DNA of 64,000 bases from Chitinophagaceae bacterium (GTDB taxonomy: Bacteria > Bacteroidota > Bacteroidia > Chitinophagales > Chitinophagaceae), in contig JADKJC010000013.1 of NCBI GenBank assembly GCA_016722465.1, forward strand, positions 1,054,001 to 1,118,000. The letters run 5' to 3'. The notes below the pieces were generated by a model. It was not told where the DNA came from and did not search any database. It saw nothing but the letters and a program-made list of their open reading frames with translations. Positions 23,101-35,068 of the stretch are shown piece after piece (within the stretch, counting starts at the first letter, position 1; each line of letters opens with the position of its first letter). The position numbers were made by a program, and so were the translations under genes.

Positions 23101-26100
23101 CCTCAATATTACCTGGCTATGCGTCCACGTTAGTTCCAATACACGGTTGGTAAGATTGTGATCCTGGTATTTTTCTACCAGCAGATTACATTGCTCTTTT
23201 GTATCAGCAATGCCAATGATAATATCCACTTCTGCTGTTTCATGTGGTTCGATGACGATGCGGTAACGCATGGAAACAATGGGATCAAGTACAGCACCTT
23301 TGCTGCCAGACAATGGTGCATCATTGTTCATTGCAAGGGGGTTGTCAAGTGTATATCCTCTGCCAATAAACTTCACCCTGTCTGTTTCATAGGAAACAGA
23401 TTTTATCTCCGCATCAGACACTTTCATTAAATGAAACATCCATGGCACCTTTTCACCGGCAGACCGGGGCCTCCGGGTGCAGATGATGGCATGGTGTTTT
23501 TCATCGATATCCGTTTCTACAAACAGGTTACTGAATGCAGGATGTACCTCTTCTGCAAGCGCAGGTACCATCACTACTTCTGCATAGCTGGTAATCTCTA
23601 TAGTTCTTTTTTTTCGGGAGCGGTTGGTAATGTGTACTCTTCTTAATTCAATATCATCTTCAGGCGACACTACGATTTCTGTATGGGTTTCCAGTGAAAG
23701 ATCCGTGCGCCTGAATTCAGCACGGCCCTGTGAAAAAACTGCTTCGTATTTATTGGTGGGATGCAGGGAAGGTTGATGGGCAGAAGACCAGAAAGTATTG
23801 TTCTCCACATCACGGATATAACAGAAAGTACCCCAGTTATCACAGGTAGTATCTTCACGCCAACGGGTAACCGCAATGTTTTTCCAGCGGCTGTATCCTC
23901 CACCCGAATTGGTCACCATTACATGATACCGTCCATTTGACAGCAATTGCACTTCCGGGATTGGTGTATTCGGTGTATTGATCACCCTCATGGGCAATTC
24001 GCTACCTGCATCGGCACTCAGGTCTCCTTCATGTAATGACGGTGAATAAAAAGTAGTTACTCTCGGTATCCGTTCCTGCAACAACAGCAAGGCAGATTTC
24101 ACCTGCACGTCAGCCGTAAAGCGTTGCTGCATTGGCTTATTTAATAGCAGGTAAGATAACGACAACAATGCCATACCCTGGTGATGCGCCATAAAGACCT
24201 GATAACAGCATAGGTTTGTTTTCTTTGCAAACGGGATGCAGTATAATCGATGGCTTCAAAAAAACCATACCTGCCTTCAAAGCCCCCGGCTTTTAATAAC
24301 TGCAGGTTATCGTAAGCACTGTCTGCATCCACCATCAGTGCCATAATGGTAGAATAAGGAGAGATCACCATATCCTCTCCCAGCCCACGTTTAAACCCCG
24401 TACCCGGAACACCGAATGCTTTGTACTGGTAATTGAGGCTGGCATCTACTAAGTTGTAACCAGACTCTGAAATACCCCAGGGTATGCCTCTTTTCTTACC
24501 ATATTCAATTTGCTTTTGAATGATGGCTTTATAGGTTTGATTCAGCAGCGTATTATTGTATGAGGGCATTACCAGCAAGGGCATCAGGTACTCAAACATA
24601 GATCCGCTCCATGACAACAGAATCGGGGTAGCTCCAATTTTAGTCAATTGCCGGCCCAGTGCAAACCAGCTTTCCTGCGGCAATTTTCCCTGTGCAATGG
24701 CAGTGAAGGTGGTAAGCCTTGCTTCGGAAGCCAGCAGATCGTAATAGCCGTTGTCTTTCCTGTGTTCATCCACATTATAACCAATGGTTAATAAATGTTG
24801 CGTTCTGTAATACAAAAAATCATAATCAATATTGGCAAGTTCTTCGCATTCCTTTACCAGTTGTTCTGTGGTAAGCATCACTTCCCTGGCACGCCTGCCT
24901 GAAGCGGTGACAGCAGATTTAAAATCATTCAACCAGGCTGTTTCTTCCTCGTTGTTAATTGAAACATCCTGTTCAATCATTTGCTGCAGCAAAAATTCTC
25001 CGGCACCGGCTATTTGTTTAATACTGGGAATTTCCAGTAGTGAAGGAATAAATGCAATCAATCTTTCGGGAACGGGATTGATGTTAAGCCATGCACACAG
25101 AGTGGTGAGTTCATTCCTTGCAGCAACGACCTGCATCATTGCCTTTTCTGCCCACCAGTACTCTTCAGTGCTCTGTTTAAAATCAACCTTCAACAGCAAT
25201 AAAGAGTACGATGCCAGTATTGATTCGATATGATTTTTAAAATCAGCCAGGCTATTCAGCGATGAAGGATAATTATCTTCAAGTTCTTCAATATATACTG
25301 CTAATAAATCTGCTGCTGTAGCAAGGCTGGTTTTTTCAATTGCTATCCTAACCGTATCAATAAACCCTTTAAAAAAGGCTGCACCGGAAATTTTTTTATC
25401 CGGCAATTCAAGTAAAGCCTGCTTTAAAGTAATCAGATGACCAGCCAGGTTTCCACTGTCAACTGTAGATATGTACCTGGGCGCCAATGGAAGCAGCGAT
25501 TGCGTATCGTACCAGTTATACAAATGCCCACGGTATTTTTCCATGCGCTGCATGGTACGCAATGTATCGGCGGTACGTTCTATCAACTGGGTGATGGTGA
25601 TGTATCCAAAATCACTTGCAGTAACATTACTCAGCAATGCCATGCCGAAATTGGTGGGTGATGTACGATGTGCAATTCGTTGAACCGGCTGTTCCTGGTA
25701 ATTATCCGGTGGCAGCCAGTTGTCATCCGCTGTAACAAAGGTTTCAAAAAATGCCCAGATTTTTCTTGCCAGTTTACGCAGGTAAATAGTTTGCTCCACA
25801 GAAACATCCGCCTCTTTATTTTCAGATTGCCTGCTGATAAGCCAGGTAAAAAAAGGAATGGTAAACCAAAGTGCCAGTAATGGAATAGCAAACACCAGTA
25901 CAATTGAATTAGTAAAGCAGAGAAAACTTAAGAGTGCTATCGAAATGAAAGGTGCAGCCCACATTTTTTTAAATGCCTGCAAAATATTTTTTTGCGCCGG
26001 CTGGTTGCTGTAAGGATTCCATTGCAAAAAATGCTTTCTTGAAAAAACCATGCGCCACAGTGTTCGTACAATCGCATCAAGATTCAAAAAAGCTTCATAA

Positions 26101-28868
26101 GGCAAAGTAGCAATGTTCAGTACGAGTTGAATAAAACGATCCTTTGCTGTTCTAAAAGTAAAAATAAGATGCTGGCTAAAAATTACATCTTTTGGCTTGA
26201 TACACAATTCCCAGGCAAAGCCAAGCATAGTTGGCAATGTAATGACAAGCAGGATAGCAACCGTCCAAAACGCAGGTGAGGGAGAAACAATCCAGCCAAA
26301 AATAAACAACAGTAACAAAACAACCGGTACAAGGCTTCTTCGCAGGTTATCAAACATTTTCCATTGCGAAAGAAATGAAATGGGGTTCCGGTGTAATTTT
26401 TTATCATAGGCTTTTACAAAAGGGAGTATCCAGCTTGCTATTTGCCAGTCGCCTCTTATCCAGCGATGCCGGCGTCGCATATCGGCTATGTATTGCATGG
26501 GATATTCTTCATATAACTGCACATCTGTTATTAACCCGGAACGGGCATAACAACTTTCCAGGAGGTCATGGCTCAATATCCTGTTATCCGGGAATCTATT
26601 ATTCAATGCACTTTCAAAAGCTGCTACATCATAAATGCCTTTTCCAATAAATGACCCTTCACCAAACAGGTCCTGGTACACATCTGAAACTGCACGGGTA
26701 TAAGGGTCTGTACCCGGTTCGTTGCCATGCAGTTTAGCATACAACGAACTGTTATCAGTTGGTAAACTGTTGGAAACACGGGGCTGCAAAATAGCATAGC
26801 CTTCTGTTACCCGTTGTCTTTTTTCAGAATACAATGCCTGGTTCAATGGATGTGCCATGGTGCCCGCCATTTTCCAGGCGGCATCACGGGGCAGTTGCGT
26901 ATCGGTATCGAGTGTAATAATAAATCTGACAGCCGTATAAATAGCAGGCTCTCCAATCACCGATAAAAAATCATGGCCTTCTTTTCTCAATATAAGGCGA
27001 TTAAGTTCTTCCAGCTTACCACGTTTTCGTTCATATCCCATCCATACATTCTCCCTGCTGTTCCATTTTCGGGGGCGATGAAAAAGAAAGAAAGTGTCAT
27101 TGCTTTCACGGTCATATTTTTTGTTCAGTTCAATGATCCTGTTTTCCACAGTTTGCAGCAATTCTTCATCTTCCTGAATCGTCACTTCGGATGCATCCTT
27201 AAAATCAGTGATCAACGCAAAGGTTAAATTACGGTCACGGTTGGCCAAAAAACGAACTTCCAGGCTTTCTACAAGGTTATGAATGCCCTCCACACTGTTA
27301 AGCATGGTGGGTATCACCACCATGGTGCGGCATTCATCGGGAATGCCTTTTGAGAAATCCATTTTGGGCAACACAGCTGGTTTTGATAATACTGTTACAA
27401 TCCAGTTGATGATGCCCATGCCCACCTGACTGACTGCCAGCACCACAGCTAATGCAAGCAATACCAATTTCCAGCTGTGCAATCCATCTGCCTGCGCTTT
27501 ATCAATCAATCCCCAACTGATCAAAGCTGTTAACAGCACAATGCCTCCAACATATACCAACGAAGGATACCGTTTGGTAATCCTGCGGCAGCTTTCCATT
27601 TTAGATGCCTTCATCTTTGCCTGCTGCTGCAATTTTATCAATCCCTTCCCCACAAGATAATAACCCACATGCGTCAACCTGGAGTCACTTTTAATAGCAG
27701 CATAGTCCTGTGCGCTTTTAATAGCAATAACAGCCACTTCCTTCTCAGACAATGGGCTGTATTTAGCGATTTTTTCTACCGCATGACGATAGGTATCTCT
27801 TGTGTGAAAATCCATTCGCCCGTACACATCATTGATATCTTCCCGGAGAACTTTTTCAACAATACTGGTGCTTTCTACAAACTCCCGCCAATCTGTAGTT
27901 CCTAAAAAACGAAGGCTGCTGATGCTGTTGCTGATGGATACCTGGTCTGCAGCCTGTTTTTGATTTTCCTGTTGTACCAGTTCATCAGTGGTTAATCCAT
28001 ATTCTGATAATTGTTGCTGTATCCAGTTAATGGGCAAGGTGAGGCTGTTGCCTTTTTCCTGCAGGCGCCTGATCAATTCTGCCACAAAGGAACTTTCCAT
28101 CGGCGGTTCCGATCTTGCCATGTCTGCAATTACCAGTACAAGATTCTTGGGATCCTTTTCTGCTGTTGCAATTAATTTATCCGCCCATTCCCCGGCCAGG
28201 GATTTATTGCTGATATCAATCGACATCTGTATAGAGAGCCGCCGCAGGTTTTCTATCAATGCCAGCCTGAGCATAATCGGGAATGCCCACAATTCCCCGA
28301 TTTGTAAATAAATATTGTTTTGGTAGGCAAGAATGAAACCAGTGAGATTATTGAGGTCGATATGTCCATCACTATGGGAAATAATTTCCACAGCTATATC
28401 ATAAACACGGGGCAATCCTGCCGATTCTCCCTTCGCCAACCGGGGCAATCCTTTACTATAACCTTTGGGTAAATGCTTCTTTCCTAAATATACCTGCTCC
28501 TCAATAAGGTAAAAATTATCCAGCAACCATTCTGCTGCAGGCACTATTCTTTCATTGCGTCCAACAACCTCTGTTAACAAAGCATGGACTTCAAACAAAA
28601 TCTTTTCGTTCTCTGCCAGTCGTTTCAGCAATTGCTCAGACGGGTGCCCTGAGATGAGCACATGCTTCTTAGAGATAGCCCTGGCGTGCTGTTTCAGCTG
28701 CTCTTCTGTAAACAATTCTGCCCTTAATGGCGGCCGGTTGTTTAAATACTTGACATTTTTCCCATCCCCGAAGATGGGAATGATCATATTTTTTTTAAAG
28801 GAAGTGATCGCCTTGGGAAGCATTTCAAAAAGGTCTCTATCACGATTTGTCTGTTGAAATACCTTCAT
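20110..28868 (-). CDS. Cyclic beta-1,2-glucan synthase (GT84-GH94), frame broken once
   Basis: A giant membrane enzyme of about 2,919 residues, close to the size of proteobacterial Cgs/NdvB. In order: an N-terminal region with two membrane segments near 430-500; a GT84 glycosyltransferase (VVIPTMLNSVEG, DTDTQLPRDA as the metal-binding Asp motif, RRRHRWIRGDWQ); several membrane segments (about 860-1010); a glycoamylase-like domain (GISESGYNLVDASLNYQYKAFGVPG); then two carbohydrate beta-sandwiches and a GH94 phosphorylase-like domain with GSGDWNDGMDKVG near residue 2600. The family polymerises, cyclises and trims beta-1,2-glucan. One T is missing from the minus-strand run at 24193-24195, splitting it into 1,575- and 1,360-residue frames; restoring it gives VIRSFMAHHQGMAL. 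A linear 1,2-beta-glucan product is also possible. Confidence 0.88.
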
Positions 28869-29133
28869 GATGTTACGCTATTTTCACCTGGTTCGTTGCT
28901 TTTAAACACAGGTATGGTCATGCTTTGAATATGCCAATACCATGCCTTTAAACAATGTAACGACAAACGGCATTTATAAGAGAAAAAATGTGAACAAATC
29001 AATTTTGACATGAATGCAACATCATAAAGACAATTACTAACCGGCCAATAAATGCAGCGGAAACGGAAGTGCTTTTTAAATACAATAATATAGGCAAGGG
29101 ATTGAACCGAAATTGAACCACTTACTGAACCGG
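28869..29133. other. Intergenic region upstream of the glucan synthase
   Basis: 265 bp with no supported gene. It must hold the glucan synthase promoter (minus strand), but I see no clear TAnnTTTG. Confidence 0.3.
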
Positions 29134-31062
29134 TCAGTCATCTGTTCTGAATGGAACCGCAGGGTAACCTTCTTTATTATAAAGATTTGCATCGATGGGA
29201 CTATCAGCCCATGCATACCGAACAGCAACGGGGTTTGCAACCAATTTAGATGAAACAACAATTGTATTTCCTTTGATCACCGCATTGGCCCAAACAAATT
29301 TTTTATCGGCACCAGCAATGGCAAAATGTTTTAACATTTTTCCTTTTGCAACCAATCCTGCTCCTGCATTATCAAATTGCAATATCAGCTGGTGGCTTTG
29401 TATTTTAAAACTTTTGATTTGCGGCCCACTACTGATCATTGTTGTTTTGCCATACACCAGTTTTAAAGCACCATCCGCCAGGCGCTCACCCACTTCTTTC
29501 TTTTTATGCGGATGAATATCAGCATAGTTGCCCACATCAATTGTTACTGCCATTGCTGTATTAGGTAATTGCAATGTTTTTGTTTGGGATTCTCTTAATA
29601 CAGCCCAGGCGCTTTCACCCGGTTGATTTTTAAGTGGCCCATAAGACGACAACTGTACAAATAAGAAATGGAAATCTCCCTGCGCCCACCTGTTTCGCCA
29701 GTCATTGATCATTGCAGGAAAAAGTACCCGGTATTCAAAAGGATCTTTTCCGGGATCTGCATTGCTTTCGCCCTGGTACCAGATTGCGCCACGAATAGAC
29801 AGCGGCAGCAGCGGTGCGATCATGCCATTGAACAAAACGGTTGGCTGGTCTTCAATATCGCCTGCAACACCTTTTACATTTTCAATTTCAGCAACGATGG
29901 AATATTTTGCATTACCTGTCAACGGAATTACCTTATTCTCCACCGTGATGTTGTATTTATCTTCTACCGCACTCAGGCCACCGCCTCCCTGGTCGTCCTG
30001 CACCCTGATAGCCAGTATGTTTTTTCCTGTTTTTAAAATGCCTGCCGGTATTTTATATGTACGCAATGCATCATATTGATTCATGCTGCCGATGAATACG
30101 CCGTTGATATAAGTGGAATCCATATCATCGATCGCCGGGAGATGTATTTCAGCTTCCTTACCTGCGTCTGCAGCATCAATATTAAATATCACACGATACA
30201 TTACAATACCATCCAGTGTTGGATAACCTTGCTGTTCCCACGGCTTTGGCAAGAGCATTTCTTTCCATTCCGTATCATCAAAGCCCGGCTGTTCGGATGC
30301 TGCAACAAAAGCAGCTTTTTCTTTTACCACCTGTTGAAATTTTTCTTTCAACGACTGGCGCAACTGGTTAATGCCGGCAAGGTCGATTTTACCCACACCA
30401 TCAATATAATTATTGCTGTATGCCGGGAAATCATGCAGCCCTTCAAAACTTGTCCATGCTTCGGCAGGCGTACCGCCCCAGCTGGTAACCACCAGGCCAA
30501 TGGGCACTTTTAATTGCTGGTATAATTTTTTTGCGTACCAATATGCCACTGCAGAACAATCACCCACCGTAGCCGGTGTTACAGCAGCCCATTTCCTTTC
30601 AAGTTGTACATCCTGCTGCGGATGATTGGCCATGGTTCTGTTCACCACCACAAAGCGGATATTATCATTGCTTGCTGTCAACAGTTCATCTTTATAAAGA
30701 TCCTGCAGCGCATTCAGCTTCATCTCCATATTACTCTGCCCGCTGCATATCCATACTTCGCCCAGCAATATATTTTTCAATTCAATTTTATCTTCGCCGG
30801 ATTGAATCCTCATGCTGCCTGCGCTGCCTGCATTGGCAGCATCAAGGAACACCTGCCATTCTCCATTATTGTTTGCAAATGCAGGATATTTTTTTTCTTT
30901 GAACTCAACAGTAACCAGTTGATGTGGCGTTGCCCAGCCCCAGATACGGTTCACCTTTTTTTGCTGCAACAGCATATCATCAGCCAAAAAAGCCGGAAGC
31001 CGGAGTTGTGCGGAAGTGTATTGTGAAAATAACAGGGCAGCTATGATAAAACCAATTCTCAT
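29134..31062 (-). CDS. Sialate O-acetylesterase-family protein
   Basis: 642 residues with signal peptide (SAQ). An SGNH-type esterase with the family motifs LLQQKKVNRIWGWA, GEVWICSGQSNMEMKL (Ser of block I) and AIWYQGESNADPGK (block with the second catalytic region). A jelly-roll insert lies in the middle (VMYRVIFNIDAADAGKEAEIHLPAI). These enzymes remove O-acetyl groups from sialic acid or, in soil Bacteroidota, from plant glycans. It stands alone, but may work with the hydrolases at 49.5-64 kb. Confidence 0.88.
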   Translation of the reverse strand: MRIGFIIAALLFSQYTSAQLRLPAFLADDMLLQQKKVNRIWGWATPHQLVTVEFKEKKYPAFANNNGEWQVFLDAANAGSAGSMRIQSGEDKIELKNILLGEVWICSGQSNMEMKLNALQDLYKDELLTASNDNIRFVVVNRTMANHPQQDVQLERKWAAVTPATVGDCSAVAYWYAKKLYQQLKVPIGLVVTSWGGTPAEAWTSFEGLHDFPAYSNNYIDGVGKIDLAGINQLRQSLKEKFQQVVKEKAAFVAASEQPGFDDTEWKEMLLPKPWEQQGYPTLDGIVMYRVIFNIDAADAGKEAEIHLPAIDDMDSTYINGVFIGSMNQYDALRTYKIPAGILKTGKNILAIRVQDDQGGGGLSAVEDKYNITVENKVIPLTGNAKYSIVAEIENVKGVAGDIEDQPTVLFNGMIAPLLPLSIRGAIWYQGESNADPGKDPFEYRVLFPAMINDWRNRWAQGDFHFLFVQLSSYGPLKNQPGESAWAVLRESQTKTLQLPNTAMAVTIDVGNYADIHPHKKKEVGERLADGALKLVYGKTTMISSGPQIKSFKIQSHQLILQFDNAGAGLVAKGKMLKHFAIAGADKKFVWANAVIKGNTIVVSSKLVANPVAVRYAWADSPIDANLYNKEGYPAVPFRTDD

Positions 31063-31158
31063 CTTAATGGCTGTTTGATTAAAAAATAAAGCTTGTGCAA
31101 TTTACAAACAGCAATTGTTCTTTTGATTTTTAAGTATACTAATATTGCAAGATCACTT

Positions 31159-31359
31159 TCATGAATCATTCTTCCCTGTTCCAATACCCAGTTTATCCAA
31201 TATCAACTCTAACGGACAAAACCTGGTAAAGGCAGACTGTAATAAATTCAGCCCTACGAATGCAGCCAGCCACAGCCAATGGATATTTACAAAATACGCC
31301 AGTGTGATACTAGTAAGCACAAAAGTACCAGCCACGGCTCTTACGATCCTTTCTTTCAT
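31159..31359 (-). CDS. DUF2892-family small membrane protein
   Basis: 66 residues: MKERIVRAVAG start, two membrane segments (VLTSITLAYFVNIHWLWLAAFVGLNLL), then FTRFCPLELILDKLGI. The FCP motif followed by LG/LN is the usual DUF2892 (YgaP membrane domain) end. Last gene of the minus arm of the sulfur island, 15 bp after the PII-like gene. The family often accompanies rhodanese and sulfide-oxidation genes. Confidence 0.8.
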   Translation of the reverse strand: MKERIVRAVAGTFVLTSITLAYFVNIHWLWLAAFVGLNLLQSAFTRFCPLELILDKLGIGTGKNDS

Positions 31360-31374
31360 ATTGGTTTATTTATT

Positions 31375-31683
31375 TTAATAACTTGATTGCTCCACCGGCA
31401 GCACAAAAGCCCTGATGGGGAATTTGGTACCACTCTCCCGGTTAAATTCCTTTACCAGTTCAATGGCATGGGTTGCCTTTACTGCTTCTGTAAAACTAAA
31501 GAAGAACAATGCATGGGTTCCTTCGTTGGTTTTACCAAACCAATTGTCTGGCAGGTAAGCATGTAATTCTGTTTTATGCCCGATGGTTTCAGAAACACTG
31601 TACACAGGGATATCCGCTTTATCCATTATTCTCGACACTGCTCTTATATCTTCTTTGATGCTGGTGATGACTAACATTTTCAT
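31375..31683 (-). CDS. Small PII-like-fold protein
   Basis: 102 residues: MKMLVITSIKEDIRAVSRIMDKADIPVYSVSETIGHK then ALFFFSFTEAVKATHAIELVKEFN and FPIRAFVLPVEQS. The strand-helix-strand order and the C-terminal strand suggest a PII-like ferredoxin fold, as in proteins encoded next to transporters. This assignment is by pattern only. It lies 7 bp after the RND pump stop, so it is almost surely cotranscribed. Confidence 0.6.
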   Translation of the reverse strand: MKMLVITSIKEDIRAVSRIMDKADIPVYSVSETIGHKTELHAYLPDNWFGKTNEGTHALFFFSFTEAVKATHAIELVKEFNRESGTKFPIRAFVLPVEQSSY

Positions 31684-31690
31684 ATACTTG

Positions 31691-34600
31691 TCATTTATTG
31701 GTTTTATATTTTTTACGCAGCAGCCTGAAGTAGATCAATGGTACCACCAATAAGGTTAAAAAGGTTGAGGTGATCGTTCCGCCCATAAGTGAAATAGCCA
31801 ACCCCTGGAAGATGGGATCAAATAAAATAATAACGGCCCCCAGCACAACTGCACCTGCAGTTAATAAGATCGGCGTTGTTCTCACTGCTCCGGCTTCAAT
31901 AATTGCCTGCTTCAAAGGTACGCCATCTTTCAACCGGATATCTATGAAATCAATCAGTAAAACAGAGTTCCTCACCATCACACCTGCCAATGCAATAAAC
32001 CCGATCATGGAAGTGGCGGTGAAATAAGCTCCCAGTAACCAATGCCCCAGTACAATACCAATCAATGAAAGCGGAATTGCAGCCAGCATTACAATGGGTG
32101 TTACAAAATTCTGGAACCAGCCAACAATAAGCATATAGATAATGATGATCGCAACGGCAAAGCAATTCCCAAATCACGGAACACTTCAAAAGTGATCTGC
32201 CATTCACCATCCCATTTCAATGTATAATCATCCTCATTGTCTGGCTGATGAGTGTATTCTTCATTTATCTTGTAACCGGCAGGCAGTTGAATCTTTTTCA
32301 AACTGTCAGATATTTTCGAGATGGCATAAAAGGGGCTTTCCAGATCACCTGCCATATCAGCCAGTACATACACTACCCTTTTCTGATTCTTTCGGTAGAT
32401 ACTTTTTTCTTTGAGTGTTTTGGTAATTGTTACCAAATCTCCCACCGGCACTGCATTACCCTGCTGCCCGATGATTTTAAGGTTCTTTAATTCTTCAATA
32501 CCAGACTTGTCTGCATCACTTAATTGCAACCTGATATTTACAGGACTGAAAGAGGTGGGTTTGTGCAGTGTGCCTGCTACCTGCCCTGATAAAGCTGCAT
32601 TCATGTTAGCCACTACCATTGCCGGTGCAATACCATAGCGCATAGATTTTTCTTTATCCACTTCAAAGTGATATTGATACTGGTCATCTTCTGTGTAAGC
32701 ATCTATATCCACTACATCTTTGGTTTCAGTAAAAACCTTTTTCATCTGGTCACCGATCTTCATTTGTACATTATAATCAGGCCCATAAATTTCTGCAACC
32801 AGTGTTGACAATACCGGAGGGCCTGGTGGTATCTCTACCAGTTTTGCATTGGCGTTATATTTTTTAGCGATTAATTGAACAGCCGCTCTCATTCCCTTAA
32901 CAATATCATGACTTTGTTCACTTCTATCTTTTTTATCGGTAAGATTCACCTGCACATCTGCCATATTGTTACCCCTGCGGATATCATAGTGGCGAACCAA
33001 TCCATTAAAACTGATCGGCGCCGCAGTGCCTGCATACACCTGGTAATTCACCACCATTGGCTGCGTAGAAACATAGTCGGCAATTTCTTTTGCAACGGCC
33101 TGTGTTTTTTCCAGCGTGGTTCCTTCCGGCATATCTATTACAATGTCAAATTCATTCTTGTTATCGAATGGCAGCATTTTTACGGCTACTGATTTTGTAT
33201 AAAACATCATCAATGAACCCAGCAACACAACAACGGTGCTTAAAATAAATGTCCAGCGTTTCCATCTGGTTTCCAGCAAAGGTTGAATGAAAGCGTTGTA
33301 GATTTTGTAGATACGGGTTTGCTCAAGTTGTACCGGTTCTTTCTCTTTACCATTTTTTTCTTTTTCACGCAGGATAAGATAACCAAGATACGGTGTGAGT
33401 GTTAATGCAACCACCAACGACAATATCATCGCAATAGAAGCGCCAATCGGCATCGGTCCCATATATGGCCCCATCAGCCCGGAAACAAATGCCATGGGCA
33501 ATACAGCCGCAATAACAGTGAAGGTTGCCAGTATTGTTGGATTACCCACTTCATTGATGGCATAGATAGCAGCCTGCTGAAATGGCAACCGTTTCATTTT
33601 AAAATGCCGGTGCATATTTTCTGCAATGATAATTGAATCATCTACCACAATACCGGTAATGAATACCAGTGCAAACAAAGTAATACGGTTCAAAGTATAA
33701 TCCATGAAATAATAAGCACACAAGGTTAATGCAAAAGTTACCGGCACAGAAAGAAACACTACCAGCCCTCCACGCCAGCCCATCGCCAGCATTACAAACA
33801 GCGTTACTGCAATAATGGATATAAATAAATGCAGCAATAATTCCGACACTTTATCGGATGCGGTTTCGCCATAGTTACGGGTAACACTTAACTGTACATC
33901 GGCAGGGAGTAAATCCCTTTTAAGGCGTTCAACTTTTGTCAATATTTTTTCTGACAGCAACATGGCATCTGCTCCTTTCTTTTTTGCAATGGCCAGTGTA
34001 ACCGCAGGATAAGAGGAATTGAAATTTTTCTGTGCAACAGCATCGGCTTTACCATAACCAAACAGCACGTATTGATTTGGTGTTTCCGGCCCTTCACTCA
34101 CATTCGCCACCTGCTTCAGGTACACGGGCTGTTGTGCGTTGATACCAATTACCAAATTCGCCACATCATCAGCCGTATTTAAAAAATTACCCGTCTCCAC
34201 GGAAAAGGCAGAATCATTTTTTAATAAAGTGCCGGAAAACAATTGTGCATTGTTGCTTTCCAAATATTTACTCACTGATAAAAAATCAAGGTGATTCTCT
34301 GCCATTTTATCTTTATCCAATACCACTTTTACTTCCCTGCTACGGCCACCGATTATATTGATCGCTGCCACATCGCTGATCTTCTTCACTTCATTGGTCA
34401 ATGCTTCACCCAGTTGTTTTAATTCATAATCGCTGTGCTTATCACTCCACAAAGTCAATCCCAGTACCGGCACGTCATCAATCGCTCTTGTTTTTATTAG
34501 TGGCATCGTAACTCCCTGTGGCATTTTGTCCATATTCTTCATCAGTTCATCATACAATTTCACCATAGATCTTTCTACATCCTGACCCACATAAAACTGT

Positions 34601-34893
34601 ACGATCAGCATCGCCTGCCCCTGCATGGAAGTGGAATACACGTACTCCACCCCTTTTACATTCGATACCACTTTCTCCAATGGCGCCACCAGTTTTGTCT
34701 CCACTTCTTTTGGCCCTGCACCAGGAAATCCAATGTAGATATCTGCAATCGGCACATCAATCTGCGGCTCTTCTTCCCTTGGTATCAGCATGGTGCTGTA
34801 CCCGCCAATCAACAGAAAACCGATCATCAGCAATATGGTTAATTTAGAACTGATGAATGCTTTGGCGATATTTCCTGATAAACCTTCTTTCAT
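31691..34893 (-). CDS. RND-family efflux permease (frame broken once)
   Basis: Inner-membrane proton-driven pump, about 1,067 residues with 12 expected membrane segments. Visible marks are the N-terminal AKAFISSKLTILLMIGFLLIGGYS, IPREEEPQIDVP, the proton-relay Asp pair in TM4 (GIVVDDSIIIAENM) and the repeated second half (TSMIGFIALAGVMVRNSVLLIDF). One T is missing in the minus-strand run at 32159-32161; restoring it gives GIAFAVAIIIIYMLIVGWFQ. It works with the upstream membrane-fusion and TolC genes. Whether it exports metals, organic compounds or sulfur species is unknown; the setting suggests a thiol- or sulfur-linked substrate. Confidence 0.88.
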
Positions 34894-34909
34894 TTGTTAC
34901 TTTTTATTT

Positions 34910-35032
34910 TTGCCACTGATTACACGGGTCTACACAGATGTTTTTGATTCGTGCAATTCTGAATAACCAGTTAAAAATTATTGAACCAGCTTTTGTAGTG
35001 CAATTAAGCATCGTTGTGTCACTCACTTGTAC
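34910..35032. repeat. Intergenic repeat copy 1 (upstream of the RND pump)
   Basis: Contains TTGCCACTGATTACACGGG-like sequence at about 34910-34940 and a 27-bp block at 35006-35032 (core GTTGTGTCACTCACTTGTAC). Both recur, diverged but in the same order, at 38830-38921. It lies in the 175-bp gap between the membrane-fusion gene and the RND gene. Confidence 0.75.
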
Positions 35033-35068
35033 CAAATACCATTATTCAACCTTCCTGTACTTATTACT

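Noticed and set aside
29076-29261. Open frames overlapping the 5' or 3' ends of the sialate O-acetylesterase gene
   Set aside because: No family features; the esterase frame shows all expected motifs over its full length.
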